DNA from: Salinicoccus luteus DSM 17002 | GTDB taxonomy: Bacteria > Bacillota > Bacilli > Staphylococcales > Salinicoccaceae | Length of the DNA: 64,000 nucleotides | NCBI RefSeq assembly: GCF_000712035.1 | Contig: NZ_JONV01000011.1 | Coordinates: forward strand, 50,987-114,986 | Direction: 5' to 3' | In this document: piece by piece, positions 15,106 through 25,953 of the stretch | Numbering within the stretch: the first letter of the stretch is position 1 | Layout of the letters: the number at the start of each line of letters is the position of its first letter | The notes under the pieces: model-generated | What the model saw: only the letters and a program-made list of their open reading frames with translations | Databases searched by the model: none | Told to the model about the DNA's origin: nothing | Made by a program: the position numbers and the translations under genes

Positions 15106-16503
15106 TTAACCGATGGAACCTTCCATTTCGAAGGAGATCAGACGGTTCATTTCGACCGCATATTCCATTGGCAGTTCTTTCGTGAATGGCTCGATGAAGC
15201 CCATTACGATCATTTCAGTTGCTTCTTCTTCCCCGATGCCGCGGCTCATGAGATAGAAGAGCTGCTCTTCTGATACTTTGGAAACTTTCGCTTCGTGTTC
15301 CAGTGAGATGTTGTCGTTCAGGATCTCATTGTAAGGAATCGTATCTGAAGTGGAGTCGTTGTCCATGATGAGCGTGTCACATTCGATGTTGGAACGTGCA
15401 CCATCCGCTTTTCTGCCGAAGTGGACCTGTCCTCTGTAGGACACCTTGCCGCCCTGCTTGGCGATGGACTTGGAAACGATTGTGGATGATGTGTTTGGAG
15501 CAAGGTGGATCATTTTTGCCCCGGCATCCTGCAGCTGTCCTTTGCCTGCGAGTGCGATTGACAGTGTCATGCCACGTGCGCCTTCGCCTTTGAGGAATAC
15601 TGCCGGATACTTCATCGTGATCTTGGAACCGATGTTGCCATCGACCCATTCCATTGTACCGTTCGCATCAACGAATGTACGCTTTGTAACAAGGTTGTAT
15701 ACGTTGTTCGCCCAGTTTTGGATTGTCGTGTAACGGCAATATGCATCCTTCTTAACGATGATTTCAACAACAGCGGAGTGCAGTGAATTCGTCGTATAGA
15801 CCGGTGCAGTACAGCCTTCTACATAGTGTACGCTTGATCCTTCATCACAGATGATCAGTGTACGCTCGAACTGTCCCATGTTCTCGGAGTTGATACGGAA
15901 GTATGCCTGCAGTGGTGTATCGAGTTTCACACCTGGCGGGCAGTAGATGAATGATCCACCGGACCATACAGCCGAGTTGAGTGCAGCGAACTTGTTGTCT
16001 GTCGGTGGGATGACTGTCGCCCAGTATTCTCTGAACAGATCTTCGTTTTCACGAAGTGCGGAGTCTGTATCCTTGAAGATGACGCCTTTGTCTTCCAAGT
16101 CCTGCTCCATGTTGTGGTAGACCACTTCTGATTCATACTGTGCGGAAACACCTGCGAGGTATTTCTGCTCAGCTTCCGGAATGCCAAGCTTGTCGAAAGT
16201 ACGCTTGATCTCTTCCGGCACTTCGTCCCAGGAGCGTTCAGACTGCTCGGAAGGTTTCACATAGTATGTGATTTCATCGAAGTTGAGTTCTGAGAGGTCG
16301 CCGCCCCATGTAGGCATCGGTGTTTTATAGAAATGTTTCAGCGCTTTGAGTCTGAAGTCGAGCATCCATTCCGGCTCTTCTTTCATATTGGAAATTTCAC
16401 GTACAATTTCTTCAGTAAGGCCGCGGTCGGAACGGAAAATGGATACGTCTTCATCGTGGAAACCATATTTGTAATCGCCGACTTCTGGTGCTTGTTTAGC
16501 CAT
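15106..16503 (-). CDS. sufB: SufB, Fe-S scaffold complex subunit
   Basis: This 465-residue protein aligns with SufB by its N-terminal [21 protein letters not shown] and the beta-helix core with ACCP-like [31 protein letters not shown]. The conserved cysteine in EGCTAP (near residue 230) is expected to take the sulfur. At the C-terminus [17 protein letters not shown] and MGFIEPF are family signatures. SufB with SufC and SufD forms the cytoplasmic scaffold on which Fe-S clusters are assembled. It is the last gene of sufCDSUB, the standard Firmicute order. Confidence 0.97.
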   Translation of the reverse strand: MAKQAPEVGDYKYGFHDEDVSIFRSDRGLTEEIVREISNMKEEPEWMLDFRLKALKHFYKTPMPTWGGDLSELNFDEITYYVKPSEQSERSWDEVPEEIKRTFDKLGIPEAEQKYLAGVSAQYESEVVYHNMEQDLEDKGVIFKDTDSALRENEDLFREYWATVIPPTDNKFAALNSAVWSGGSFIYCPPGVKLDTPLQAYFRINSENMGQFERTLIICDEGSSVHYVEGCTAPVYTTNSLHSAVVEIIVKKDAYCRYTTIQNWANNVYNLVTKRTFVDANGTMEWVDGNIGSKITMKYPAVFLKGEGARGMTLSIALAGKGQLQDAGAKMIHLAPNTSSTIVSKSIAKQGGKVSYRGQVHFGRKADGARSNIECDTLIMDNDSTSDTIPYNEILNDNISLEHEAKVSKVSEEQLFYLMSRGIGEEEATEMIVMGFIEPFTKELPMEYAVEMNRLISFEMEGSIG

Positions 16504-16521
16504 TTAAATCACTCCTTCTTA

Positions 16522-18190
<1,669 letters not shown>

Positions 18191-19507
18191 TTATTTTGAG
18201 AGAACTTTGAGTTCAATGACTTCTCTGAGCTGATTTTTCACGGATTCGATCGGCAATGCACGCACTACCGGATCAAGGAAGCCGTGGATGACGAGCCTCT
18301 CCGCCTCTTTTTGAGAGATGCCGCGGCTCATCAGGTAGAACAGCTGGATCGGATCTACACGTCCGACGGATGCTGCGTGGCCTGCTGTAACATCATCTTC
18401 ATCGATCAGAAGGATCGGGTTCGCATCACCGCGCGCCTTTTCACTCAGCATCAATACTCTGGATTCCTGCTGGGCGTCACTGCGTGTTGCACCGTGCTTG
18501 ATGTACCCCACACCATTGAAGATGCTGGAGGCACTGTCCTTCATTACGCCATGCTTCAGTATATGGCCTGAGGAGTCCTTGCCGTAGTGGATGATCTGAG
18601 TCGTGAAGTTGAGCGTCTGCTCACCACGGCCCACAACGACCGTCTTCAGGTTGGATACGGAATTATCTCCCATGAGATAGGTCGTATTGTCATTGATGAC
18701 ATTGGAGTCGTTCATCAGACCGAGCGCCCAGTCGAGTGTTGCATCACGGCCGACGACACCACGGCGGTTGACGTAGCCTGTGAATCCTTCAGAAAGGAAG
18801 TCCACTGCACCGTAGTTGACCTTCGCGTTGTCTTTCGCAATGACTTCTGAAACGATATTGAACTGTTCATTGGATTTATCTACGTTGGAAAGGTAGTTTT
18901 CGACGTAAGTCAATTCAGACCCTTCATCTGCAACAATCAGTACGTGGTTGAACAGTGACGCTTTCTCGTCGTCATGGAGTACGACCATCTGTACCGGATC
19001 TTCAATCTGCACATTCTTTGGTACATAGACGAACAGACCGCCGTTGAGCATCGCCGCATGGTATGCAGCAAGCTTGTGCTCGTCAATCTTCACGCCTTCA
19101 GTCATGAAATACTTCTCCACGAGTTCCGGGTGGTTTGCACTGGCTTCGATGATGTTTTCAATCACCACGCCCTGGTCGAGCAGTTCATCGGAGACTTGCA
19201 GATATGCCGGGGTGTTGTTGTGCTGTACATAGATATTTTTCGTGTGCTCGATATCCAGAAGGCTCTTGACCGCTTCAGGCAGTTCTTCCAGTGAGCCGTA
19301 TGTCGCGCTGTCCGTCACCGGCTGGGATACTGTGAAGAAATCCCATTTGTTGAGCTTCGTCTTGTCCGGCTTCGGCATATCGAGGGATTCGATTTGTTCT
19401 AGTGCTTCTTTTTTCCTGCTGATGAGAAGTTCAGATTCACCGCGTGATTCTGCACGGGAAATGACTTCATCAGCATTGATAACATATTCATTAACTTCAG
19501 TAGCCAT
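18191..19507 (-). CDS. sufD: SufD, Fe-S scaffold complex subunit
   Basis: The protein has 438 residues from the ATG at 19507. The ATG at 19513 directly abuts AGGAGG and is too close to be used. The beta-helix region and the C-terminal [25 protein letters not shown] are the SufD signatures; the His in GHAAS is conserved and involved in cluster formation with SufB. SufD pairs with SufB in the SufBC2D complex. Confidence 0.96.
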   Translation of the reverse strand: MATEVNEYVINADEVISRAESRGESELLISRKKEALEQIESLDMPKPDKTKLNKWDFFTVSQPVTDSATYGSLEELPEAVKSLLDIEHTKNIYVQHNNTPAYLQVSDELLDQGVVIENIIEASANHPELVEKYFMTEGVKIDEHKLAAYHAAMLNGGLFVYVPKNVQIEDPVQMVVLHDDEKASLFNHVLIVADEGSELTYVENYLSNVDKSNEQFNIVSEVIAKDNAKVNYGAVDFLSEGFTGYVNRRGVVGRDATLDWALGLMNDSNVINDNTTYLMGDNSVSNLKTVVVGRGEQTLNFTTQIIHYGKDSSGHILKHGVMKDSASSIFNGVGYIKHGATRSDAQQESRVLMLSEKARGDANPILLIDEDDVTAGHAASVGRVDPIQLFYLMSRGISQKEAERLVIHGFLDPVVRALPIESVKNQLREVIELKVLSK

Positions 19508-19522
19508 GGTCATCCTCCTGTC

Positions 19523-20308
19523 CTATTCTACATCTGCAGCGATAGTTTCGTCTTCAATGCCAAGTTCTTCCTTGATCCAGTCGTAACCTTCCTCTTCAAG
19601 ACGCTTGGAAAGCTCTTCGCCACCGGATTTCACTACACGGCCCTGCATCATTACGTGAACGTAGTCAGGTGTGATGTAGTTCAGAAGACGCTGGTAGTGT
19701 GTAATGATCAGCGCGCCGAAGTTTTCGCCACGGAGTTCATTGATTCCTTTGGATACTACTTTGAGTGCATCGATATCAAGGCCGGAGTCGATTTCGTCCA
19801 GGATGCCGAATTTAGGCTCAAGCATCATGAGCTGCAGGATTTCGTTGCGTTTCTTCTCCCCACCGGAGAATCCTTCGTTCAGGTAGCGTGTTGACATATC
19901 CAGATCCATTTCCAGATAGTTCATGTTCTTGTCCAGTTTCTTGATGAACTGCATCAGGTTGATTTCGTCGCCCTCTTCGCGCTGTGCATTGATTGCAGAA
20001 CGGAGGAAGTCTGAGTTCGTCACACCTGAGATTTCAGATGGATACTGCATGCCGAGGAAAAGTCCGGCCTGCGCACGTTCGTCAACTTCCATTTCAAGTA
20101 CGTTTTCGCCATCGAGCAGTACTTCACCTTGAGTCACTTCATATCTCGGATGTCCCATGATCGCCTGAGCAAGCGTGGATTTACCTGTACCGTTCGGTCC
20201 CATCACCGCGTGGATTTCTCCTTGCTTGAGTGTGAGGTCGACACCTTTGAGAATTGCTTTGCCGTCTATTTCGACGTGCAGATCTTTGATTTCTAGAACA
20301 GAAGCCAT
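19523..20308 (-). CDS. sufC: SufC, Fe-S scaffold complex ATPase
   Basis: This is an ABC-type ATPase of 261 residues with Walker A GPNGTGKST (about 35-43), signature FSGGEKKRNE and Walker B FGILDEIDSGLDID. FSGGEKKRNEILQ rather than LSGGQ is specific for SufC. It drives shape changes in SufBC2D during Fe-S assembly. It is first in the operon, with GGAGGG before the ATG and a sigma-A promoter upstream. Confidence 0.97.
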   Translation of the reverse strand: MASVLEIKDLHVEIDGKAILKGVDLTLKQGEIHAVMGPNGTGKSTLAQAIMGHPRYEVTQGEVLLDGENVLEMEVDERAQAGLFLGMQYPSEISGVTNSDFLRSAINAQREEGDEINLMQFIKKLDKNMNYLEMDLDMSTRYLNEGFSGGEKKRNEILQLMMLEPKFGILDEIDSGLDIDALKVVSKGINELRGENFGALIITHYQRLLNYITPDYVHVMMQGRVVKSGGEELSKRLEEEGYDWIKEELGIEDETIAADVE

Positions 20309-20355
20309 TTATTAACCCTCCAACAGATTATTTTGTATATGTTTCTCCATACCAG

Positions 20356-20383
20356 TTTATAATAATTCTAAATAATAGTCAAA
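20356..20383 (-). promoter_or_regulatory. Likely promoter of sufCDSUB
   Basis: On the minus strand TTTGAC(T) (20377-20383) lies 15-16 bases before TATAAA (20356-20361) in an AT-rich stretch about 50 bases upstream of sufC. No clear Fe-S regulator or Fur-type palindrome was found over it. Confidence 0.5.
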
Positions 20384-20471
20384 GCCTGGCACGGGATTTA
20401 AATTACCACTATATTATAACGTAAATGCGCCACACTTTAAACCTTTACACTCCTTTTAACGCCAATCCGGC

Positions 20472-20508
20472 AATAAAATAAACCTCACGACTGATAATGG
20501 TCATGAGG
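20472..20508 (-). terminator. Terminator after the DUF4870 gene
   Basis: CCTCATGAC pairs with GTCGTGAGG (one G-U pair) around an eight-base loop, followed on the minus strand by TTTATTTTATT. Confidence 0.75.
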
Positions 20509-20522
20509 TAAATGAAAATGAG

Positions 20523-20858
20523 CTACTTGATGATGTCCAGGGTGAACGGGGGTTTATAGACTTTTCCTTCATTCGCCTTGATGGCACCCATGATGAGGAA
20601 TATATAGAATGCGACGGTAATGATCGGTCCAATGACCAGGCCGATGAGTATGAAGGATGTAAGCCATGCTACGAACATGTAGATCGTGTAGGACAGGCCG
20701 AAATTGACAACGTGCCTCAACGCCTCGCCTGTGGCCGGATCGTCATCCTTTTTCAGCACCCATATGAGCAAGGGACCCAGTACTGCCGTAAAGGCGGACA
20801 CGATAAAAGAAACCATTACGAGTGATTTGTCGAAAACTTGCGCATTTTCTCCGTTCAT
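20523..20858 (-). CDS. DUF4870 (Tic20-like) small membrane protein
   Basis: The 111-residue protein has about three hydrophobic segments. It contains the DUF4870 layout LGPLLIWVLKKDDDP...EALRHVVNFGLSYTIY, where LIWxLKKDxxP and a following Asn/Phe helix are diagnostic. The family is related to Tic20 translocon proteins by fold but has no proven function in bacteria. It is monocistronic, with its own terminator, between metQ and sufC. Confidence 0.85.
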   Translation of the reverse strand: MNGENAQVFDKSLVMVSFIVSAFTAVLGPLLIWVLKKDDDPATGEALRHVVNFGLSYTIYMFVAWLTSFILIGLVIGPIITVAFYIFLIMGAIKANEGKVYKPPFTLDIIK

Positions 20859-20962
20859 TTCTCTTCCCCCTATGCAATCAAATTGCCATACAGTGTATAT
20901 TTACCCTAAAAATGCAGATGGTAACGGTGAAATTAAAATTCCTTCCGTGCATTTCTGCCTTC

Positions 20963-20995
20963 CAATTGAAAAAACGAACCGTTTTTTTTCAATTG
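20963..20995. terminator. Second hairpin in the metQ 3' region
   Basis: CAATTGAAAAAACG and CGTTTTTTTTCAATTG form a long inverted repeat with homopolymer tracts inside the stem. It lies directly beyond the metQ terminator and before the DUF4870 start, and could be a back-up terminator. Confidence 0.5.
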
Positions 20996-21022
20996 AAAAC
21001 CCCCGATCGTTTGATCGGGGGC
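20996..21022 (-). terminator. Terminator after metNIQ
   Basis: On the minus strand CCCCCGATC and GATCGGGGG pair around a four-base loop and are followed by GTTTTC. It lies within ten bases of the metQ stop. Confidence 0.85.
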
Positions 21023-21029
21023 TGGTTCA

Positions 21030-21914
21030 TCATTCCACTGGAATGACCGCACCTTCGTAGTTCTCTTCGATGAACTGTTTGATTTCCTCGCCCTGGAGCA
21101 CCTCCATGAGCTTCTGGATGTCTTCACGTTCCTCATCACCAGTGCGTACAGCCACAAGGTTGGCGTAAGGGGAATCTCCGTCTTCGACGACGATGGAGTC
21201 CTCCGTCGGGCTGAGCCCGCCATCCAGTGCGAAGTTGGAGTTGATGATGACAGCAGGCGCCTCATTGTTTTCATACATGCTCACAAGCAATTCCGGTGCT
21301 GTCTGGTTGTCGAATTCGAAGTTCTTTTCGTTTGATGTGATATCGTCAAAAGTCGCATCTTCTATATTGATGCCATCTTCTATTTCAACCAGGCCGGCAT
21401 CGACGAAGAAGGAAAGGAAACGCCCTTCTTCAGCGGGGTTGTTGGACACGAGGATCGTCGATCCATCCGGCAGTTCCTCCAATGAATCATAGTCTTGGGA
21501 ATATACGGCCATCGGCTCGATATGTACGTTCCCTGCACTTGTCAAATCATAATCGTGGGATTCCTTTTCGCCTTCAAGGTATGGCGTATGCTGGAAGTAG
21601 TTCGCATCCACTTCCTCATCCGCAAGCAGGCGGTTTGGCGTTGTATAGTCATTGACGATTGCTATATCAAGTTCAATGCCCTCCTCTTCCAGGATGGTTG
21701 CCGCTTCTTCCAGAATTTCAGCATGTGGCGCCGGTGAGGCTGCGATGGATATTGTGCCCCCCGCTTCCTCAGTCTCTTCATTTTCAGCGTTCTCCGTTGT
21801 TTCTTCGCTTTCTTCACTGTCCTCAGTTACGGCATCTTCCGAACCGCCGCTGCCGCATGCGACCAATAGAGCTGCAAAAATAGAAATGGTGAGCAGCAAG
21901 AAAATCTTCTTCAT
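21030..21914 (-). CDS. metQ: MetQ, methionine ABC transporter substrate-binding lipoprotein
   Basis: The 294-residue protein has a lipoprotein signal with lipobox LVAC (C20). A strongly acidic linker follows (about 25-51, mostly Glu, Asp, Ser and Thr), then the NlpA/MetQ domain starting ISIAASPAPHAEIL. NVHIEPMAVYS and FFVDAGL are typical of the family. It binds D/L-methionine outside the membrane and hands it to MetI. The long acidic linker is unlike the short one in Staphylococcus and suits a salt-adapted envelope. It is the last gene of a SAM-riboswitch-controlled operon. Confidence 0.95.
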   Translation of the reverse strand: MKKIFLLLTISIFAALLVACGSGGSEDAVTEDSEESEETTENAENEETEEAGGTISIAASPAPHAEILEEAATILEEEGIELDIAIVNDYTTPNRLLADEEVDANYFQHTPYLEGEKESHDYDLTSAGNVHIEPMAVYSQDYDSLEELPDGSTILVSNNPAEEGRFLSFFVDAGLVEIEDGINIEDATFDDITSNEKNFEFDNQTAPELLVSMYENNEAPAVIINSNFALDGGLSPTEDSIVVEDGDSPYANLVAVRTGDEEREDIQKLMEVLQGEEIKQFIEENYEGAVIPVE

Positions 21915-21953
21915 TACACTTTCCCTCTTTCCTGATTGGTTTTATTTTGATGA

Positions 21954-22646
21954 CTACCGCTTGTCGACCGCTTTTGCGGCCAAGTCCCCAAGAATCTGGA
22001 TGACAAAGACGATAATCAGTATTGCTACAGTTGCGACCAGGGTGACATCACTCTGGTTTCTTGTGAAACCGACCATATATGCCAGGTTGCCGAGGCCCCC
22101 CGCACCGATGACGCCGGCAATCGCTGTGGAGCCGACAAGCATGATGGCGGTGACGGTGATGCCTGAAATGAGCGCCGGCAATGATTCCGGCAGCAGCACC
22201 TTCCAGATGATCGTCCATGTATTGGCGCCCATGGATTCGGCGGCTTCAATCACCCCTTTGTCTATCTCCTTGAGCCCGATTTCAACGAGGCGTGCATAGA
22301 AGGGCGATGCACCGATGATGAGTGCAGGCAGTGCCCCCTGCGACCCCATGATCGTCCCCATCAGCACCTTCGTGAATGGAATGAGGAGGATGATCAGTAT
22401 GATGAATGGAATCGCACGGAACAGGTTGACAAGGAAAGCAGTGACGCCATAGACCGGCGCACTGGCCGCATGCTCGCTTTTGGATGACAGGAAAAGGATG
22501 ATTCCGAGAATCAGCCCGAATATGAATGTAAACGCAGTGGAAATGACGGTCATGTAAAGCGTTTCGTTCGTCGCCGTAAAGACATCATCCCATTTGACGT
22601 TTTCGAATGAGAACATCTCGGCGAATGCATTGATGAATTCGCTCAT
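21954..22646 (-). CDS. metI: MetI, methionine ABC transporter permease
   Basis: The 230-residue membrane protein has five or six helices and the binding-protein-dependent permease loop [21 protein letters not shown], where EAA...G contacts the ATPase. The start overlaps the metN stop (ATGA), so translation is coupled. It forms the membrane channel for methionine uptake with MetN and MetQ. Confidence 0.96.
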   Translation of the reverse strand: MSEFINAFAEMFSFENVKWDDVFTATNETLYMTVISTAFTFIFGLILGIILFLSSKSEHAASAPVYGVTAFLVNLFRAIPFIILIILLIPFTKVLMGTIMGSQGALPALIIGASPFYARLVEIGLKEIDKGVIEAAESMGANTWTIIWKVLLPESLPALISGITVTAIMLVGSTAIAGVIGAGGLGNLAYMVGFTRNQSDVTLVATVAILIIVFVIQILGDLAAKAVDKR

Positions 22647-23662
22647 CCTTCCACCTCCACTGTCACAGCATGTTCAGCCAGTTCCTGCTCCAGGCTTTCA
22701 AGGTCCGCATCATCAATGTCGATTGCCACATACAGGTGGCCATAGGACTCATTGTTCGTCCGCTTGATATTGCCCGAGAGGATGTTCAGATCAAGATTGT
22801 ATTTCTTGACGACCTGCGAGACGATCGGCGCTTTGGACTGAGAGCCGACAAAGCCGAGCTTGAGTATTTTCGAGGTCGGGAACATCTCCCTGACCTCCTC
22901 GAATGACAGGGCCGTCTCCTCATCGTTGATGTCATCTTTGACAAAGCGTTTCGTCACGCCATGCTCCGGATTCTGGAACAGCTTTATCACCGGCCCTGTC
23001 TCCACGACCCGGCCATTTTCCATCACTGCCGCACGGTCGCATATCTTGCGGATGACGTGCATCTCATGGGTGATGAGGACGATGGTGAGGTCCATTTCAT
23101 CACGTATCCTCACCAGCAGGTCGAGTACCTCGTCCGTCGTTTCGGGATCAAGCGCACTCGTCGCCTCATCACACAGGAGTACTTCGGGCCTGTTGGAGAG
23201 CGCCCTAGCAATGCCGACCCGCTGCTTCTGCCCGCCGGAAAGCTGGCTCGGGTAGTTGTCCTCGCGCCCCTTGAGGCCGACGAGCTCCACCAGTTCCGCC
23301 ACACGGCGTACCCGCTCCTTCTTCGGTACACCGGCAATCTCCAGCGGGAAGCTGATGTTTTCGGCGACGGTCCGCGACCAGAGCAGGTTGAAGTGCTGGA
23401 AGATCATGGAGACCTTCTGGCGTTTCCTGAGCAGGTTTGCCCGGGTCATCGCACTGATGACATCTTCGCCGATCACCACTTCGCCCGAAGAGGGCTGTTC
23501 CAGCCCATTCAGCATTCTGATCAGCGTGGATTTGCCCGCGCCAGAATAGCCGATGACACCAAATATCTCCCCTTCCTTGATATGGAGATTGACATCATCC
23601 ACAGCCTGGATGGTATTGTTCTTTGTCTTGAAAACTTTCGTTGCTTTCTTTATATCGATCAT
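22643..23662 (-). CDS. metN: MetN, methionine ABC transporter ATPase
   Basis: From the ATG at 23662 (AGGGTGA upstream) the protein has 339 residues. Walker [10 protein letters not shown], signature [15 protein letters not shown] and Walker [17 protein letters not shown] are intact. The last third is the NIL/ACT-like domain ([18 protein letters not shown] onward) through which methionine inhibits the transporter. Upstream readings would run into the riboswitch terminator and are not coding. It is the first gene of metNIQ. Confidence 0.97.
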   Translation of the reverse strand: MIDIKKATKVFKTKNNTIQAVDDVNLHIKEGEIFGVIGYSGAGKSTLIRMLNGLEQPSSGEVVIGEDVISAMTRANLLRKRQKVSMIFQHFNLLWSRTVAENISFPLEIAGVPKKERVRRVAELVELVGLKGREDNYPSQLSGGQKQRVGIARALSNRPEVLLCDEATSALDPETTDEVLDLLVRIRDEMDLTIVLITHEMHVIRKICDRAAVMENGRVVETGPVIKLFQNPEHGVTKRFVKDDINDEETALSFEEVREMFPTSKILKLGFVGSQSKAPIVSQVVKKYNLDLNILSGNIKRTNNESYGHLYVAIDIDDADLESLEQELAEHAVTVEVEG

Positions 23663-23721
23663 ACGTTTCACCCTGACTTGTATATTGGAAAGGTCGTACA
23701 TTTTCCGTTCCACTAAAGAAA

Positions 23722-23750
23722 TAAAAAGCCCACTCAAAAGTTGAGTAGGC
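23722..23750 (-). terminator. SAM riboswitch intrinsic terminator
   Basis: GCCTACTCAA and TTGAGTGGGC form a stem followed by TTTTT on the minus strand, between the aptamer and metN. It is the off-state hairpin of the S-box. Confidence 0.9.
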
Positions 23751-23769
23751 ACCGGTTTTATCCATCAGC

Positions 23770-23868
23770 CTCTCATCTTCGACCAGTCGATCAGTGAATT
23801 GGCACCTTGTCATAAAGACGGTTGCCGTGGTTTCATCGGGCACTTCCCTCCACCACTCTTGATAAGAG
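23770..23868 (-). promoter_or_regulatory. SAM-I (S-box) riboswitch aptamer of metNIQ
   Basis: Read on the minus strand, the leader starts CTCTTATCAAGAG (P1 and the GA-rich kink-turn entry). It continues through GGTGGAGGGA, GCCCGATGAAACC and GGCAACC, and closes with GATGAGAG. These are the conserved blocks of the S-box in order, with P1 formed by CTCTTATC/GATGAGAG. SAM binding stabilises P1 and lets the downstream terminator form, so the transporter is shut off when SAM is plentiful. Confidence 0.97.
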
Positions 23869-23890
23869 TTTCATTATTAGATTGTTAATA

Positions 23891-23919
23891 ATACTATCAT
23901 CCGCATTCCTATTCGTCAA
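23891..23919 (-). promoter_or_regulatory. Promoter of the S-box leader
   Basis: TTGACG (23914-23919) and TAGTAT (23891-23896) on the minus strand are 17 bases apart. The -35 lies inside the last codons of the upstream thioredoxin-fold gene. Confidence 0.75.
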
Positions 23920-24226
23920 CAAGGAATTCATCGAACACTTCCGTCAGATGGGTCACCGACTGGAAGGCATATACTTCCCTGATCAGTCTGCCCTTCCTGA
24001 ACAGAAGCAGTGCGGGCGCCGATCTGATTTCATACAATTCAATGAGATCCTTATGATAGTTCAAATTTATGGAAGTATATGAAAATCCCTTCATTTCAGA
24101 GACGATATCGAGCATCCTTTCCGCAATCTGGCAGTTGGCACATATCGGCGCATAGCCATAGAGCACGAACGTCTCCTCAGATTGAATACGGCTGGTAATA
24201 TCGATTGTCCTTGGTTCTTTCATCAT
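23909..24226 (-). CDS. Thioredoxin-fold protein with CANC site
   Basis: The 105-residue protein has FVLYGYAPICANCQIAE with C29 and C32 as a CxxC pair, a central DLIELYEIRSAPALLLF where the cis-proline (SAPAL) is seen, and a C-terminal helix. It is the size of a thioredoxin, but the CANC site and the lack of WCGPC mark it as a variant. A similar gene sits beside the Toprim gene in Staphylococcus. It overlaps that gene by 50 bases. AAAGGT lies upstream of two adjacent ATG codons (24226 or 24223). Confidence 0.82.
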   Translation of the reverse strand: MMKEPRTIDITSRIQSEETFVLYGYAPICANCQIAERMLDIVSEMKGFSYTSINLNYHKDLIELYEIRSAPALLLFRKGRLIREVYAFQSVTHLTEVFDEFLVDE

Positions 24227-24584
24227 TACTGAACTTACCTTTCATGATCAGGCTTGTATCTACATAAAAATCGTGTCTCATAAGGAGGTTTGCCAAGTAG
24301 TCGCGTGGGCAGCGGCCCACTTCACCGAATTTCGGGTCAATATATATGTGAGTACTTTCACTCAGATGTTTTTTAAACCATTTCCTGATGTTTTTTCCCT
24401 CTTTGTCCGCGTCGGACAGGATATAGATGTCGGAGCCATTCAGCTGGTCGAGAATCTCATCCAATTTTGAGATTCCCATTGTACCATGGGTGCATATGAT
24501 CTGTACAGGTTCAATCAATACTTCTTCGATGCGCCGCTTATCCGTCTTCCCTTCGACAATGAGCACTTTATCGGAAAAATACAT
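24177..24584 (-). CDS. Toprim domain-containing protein (YusF-like)
   Basis: Using the ATG at 24584, which best fits AGGGGTG, the protein has 135 residues. VLIVEGKTDKRRI near the start and YILSDADKEGKNIRKWF near residue 60 give the catalytic Glu and the DxD of the Toprim fold, found in primases, topoisomerases and small nucleases such as RNase M5. It is a stand-alone Toprim of the YusF type, whose function is not settled; RNA processing is plausible. It overlaps the thioredoxin-fold gene. Confidence 0.85.
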   Translation of the reverse strand: MYFSDKVLIVEGKTDKRRIEEVLIEPVQIICTHGTMGISKLDEILDQLNGSDIYILSDADKEGKNIRKWFKKHLSESTHIYIDPKFGEVGRCPRDYLANLLMRHDFYVDTSLIMKGKFSNDERTKDNRYYQPYSI

Positions 24585-24610
24585 TGCCATCACCCCTGGT
24601 ATCATATTTG

Positions 24611-24639
24611 AAAAAAACTCCAGACGATGTCCAGAGTTT
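24611..24639 (-). terminator. Terminator after gcvH
   Basis: On the minus strand AAACTCTGGAC pairs with GTCTGGAGTTT (two wobbles), followed by a T tract. It separates gcvH from the Toprim gene. Confidence 0.75.
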
Positions 24640-24645
24640 CAGTTT

Positions 24646-25026
24646 CTATGCATCCACCATTTCTTCGTAGGCATCCGCATCCATCAGTTTATCAAGTTGT
24701 GATTCATCGGACAGTTCAATGACCACCATCCATGCTTCTTCATAAGGAGATTCATTGACAAGCTCAGGGCTGTCCTCGAGTTCTTCATTGATTTCGACTA
24801 CTGTACCACTGAGCGGTGCATACAGTTCGGATACCGTCTTAACGGACTCCACACTGCCGAACGATTCCCCAGTAGTAATTTCATCGCCTTCAGCAGGCAG
24901 CTCCACAAATACGATATCACCGAGTTCGGATTGGGCGAATTCCGTAATACCGATTGTTGCTTTGCCATCTTCAAATTTGACCCATTCATGATCTTCTGAA
25001 TACTTGAATTCTTTAGGTGTTGCCAC
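24646..25026 (-). CDS. gcvH: GcvH, glycine cleavage system H protein
   Basis: Translation is assigned to the GTG at 25026, with AGGAGG eight bases upstream, giving 126 residues, the staphylococcal length. The lipoylated lysine is K63 in [12 protein letters not shown]. The small H protein shuttles the methylamine group between P, T and L proteins, and in this lineage it is also a carrier for lipoate transfer. The other gcv genes are not nearby, which is normal for Staphylococcaceae. Confidence 0.97.
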   Translation of the reverse strand: MATPKEFKYSEDHEWVKFEDGKATIGITEFAQSELGDIVFVELPAEGDEITTGESFGSVESVKTVSELYAPLSGTVVEINEELEDSPELVNESPYEEAWMVVIELSDESQLDKLMDADAYEEMVDA

Positions 25027-25089
25027 GACAAAAACCTCCTTTTTCTTATACACTTATATAATCTCATAGTTCACACTATTTAGGCAAGG

Positions 25090-25452
25090 CTAATTCCGGC
25101 TGTTCACAAATTGTTTGTATTCCTCTTCCTTGAAGCCGAGCACTACGCTGGAGCCGTCGTAGAGAAGGGGACGCCTGATCAGCATGCCGTCTGTTGAAAG
25201 CAGTTCAACCTTCTCCTCTTTCGTCATTTCATCCAGACGTTCCTTAAGGTCGAGTTCCTTGAACTTCTTGCCGCGCTTGTTGAAGAATTCATCGACATCC
25301 CTGCCCGAGCGCTCCACCAGTTCGAACAGTGTGTCAGCCTCCGGCGGCTGCTTCACCATGTCTATGCTCTCGAATTCAACGTCATTTTCCTGCAGGAACT
25401 TCTTTCCTTTGCGGCAGGTCGTGCATTTCGGGTATTCATATAATGTAATCAT
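25090..25452 (-). CDS. ArsC/Spx-family protein (YusI-like)
   Basis: The 120-residue protein opens ITLYEYPKCTTCRKG, with a CTTC pair at 10-13. It has the ArsC/Spx helical insert DVDEFFNKRGKKFKEL and the family motif DGMLIRRPLL, whose arginines form the pocket. It lacks the RNA-polymerase contact features that would make it Spx itself. It is likely a glutaredoxin-like oxidoreductase or arsenate reductase-like enzyme, and is usually found next to gcvH in this family. Confidence 0.87.
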   Translation of the reverse strand: MITLYEYPKCTTCRKGKKFLQENDVEFESIDMVKQPPEADTLFELVERSGRDVDEFFNKRGKKFKELDLKERLDEMTKEEKVELLSTDGMLIRRPLLYDGSSVVLGFKEEEYKQFVNSRN

Positions 25453-25593
25453 CCATTACCTCCAGAAGGGTTGTTATCCATAATATACTTGCAAATAAAT
25501 GCATATTGCAAGCGGAATCGGACTGCCCGTTTCATATTCCGTCCGAAAGATGATAAAATGGATGATAATCACACTGTTAAAGGAGCATTGATA

Positions 25594-25911
25594 ATGGAAG
25601 CAATCAGACAATATGATGACTATAGCAAGAAAATACAGGGCGATGACAAGATCATCATCAAATTCTTCGCCGACTGGTGCCCGGACTGCACACGCATGAA
25701 CATGTTCATCGATCCGATCCTTGAGGAATACAAGCACATCGACTGGTATGAACTGAACCGTGACGAAGTGCCGGAAGCGGCGGATGAAAATGATGTCATG
25801 GGCATCCCGAGCCTGCTCGTCTTCAAAAATGGCGAAAAGCTTGCCCATCTGCACTCTGCAGATGCGAAATCACCTGAATCAGTTAAAGACTTCCTGCAGA
25901 AGAGCATATAG
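25594..25911 (+). CDS. ytpP: Thioredoxin-like protein YtpP
   Basis: Starting at ATG 25594 (AAAGGAG upstream) the protein has 105 residues. It has a WCPDC site (28-32) in FFADWCPDCTRM and a cis-proline segment GIPSLLVF near residue 70. The D in WCPDC replaces the usual P of thioredoxin and fits the YtpP/TrxP-like group. Upstream in-frame starts lack a ribosome binding site. It probably reduces protein disulfides in the cytoplasm. Confidence 0.87.
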   Translation: MEAIRQYDDYSKKIQGDDKIIIKFFADWCPDCTRMNMFIDPILEEYKHIDWYELNRDEVPEAADENDVMGIPSLLVFKNGEKLAHLHSADAKSPESVKDFLQKSI

Positions 25912-25919
25912 ACAGGATG

Positions 25920-25947
25920 AAAGCGTCCAGCATTCTGGACGCTTTTC
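25920..25947. terminator. Bidirectional terminator between ytpP and aroD
   Basis: AAAGCGTCCAG and CTGGACGCTTTT form an 11-bp stem with a four-base loop and T tracts on both sides. Confidence 0.9.
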
Positions 25948-25953
25948 TTATGA

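Noticed and set aside
20309..20472. Fur, IscR or T-box control of the suf operon
   Set aside because: No palindrome of the right form, specifier loop or T-box sequence was found; only a sigma-A-like promoter is visible.
20963..20995. Inverted-repeat end of an insertion element
   Set aside because: No transposase remnant or second copy is near; its position right after the metQ terminator fits a transcript end better.
24177..24226. Frameshift joining the Toprim and thioredoxin-fold genes
   Set aside because: The 50-base overlap has complete start and stop signals for both frames, and each protein has normal family length alone.
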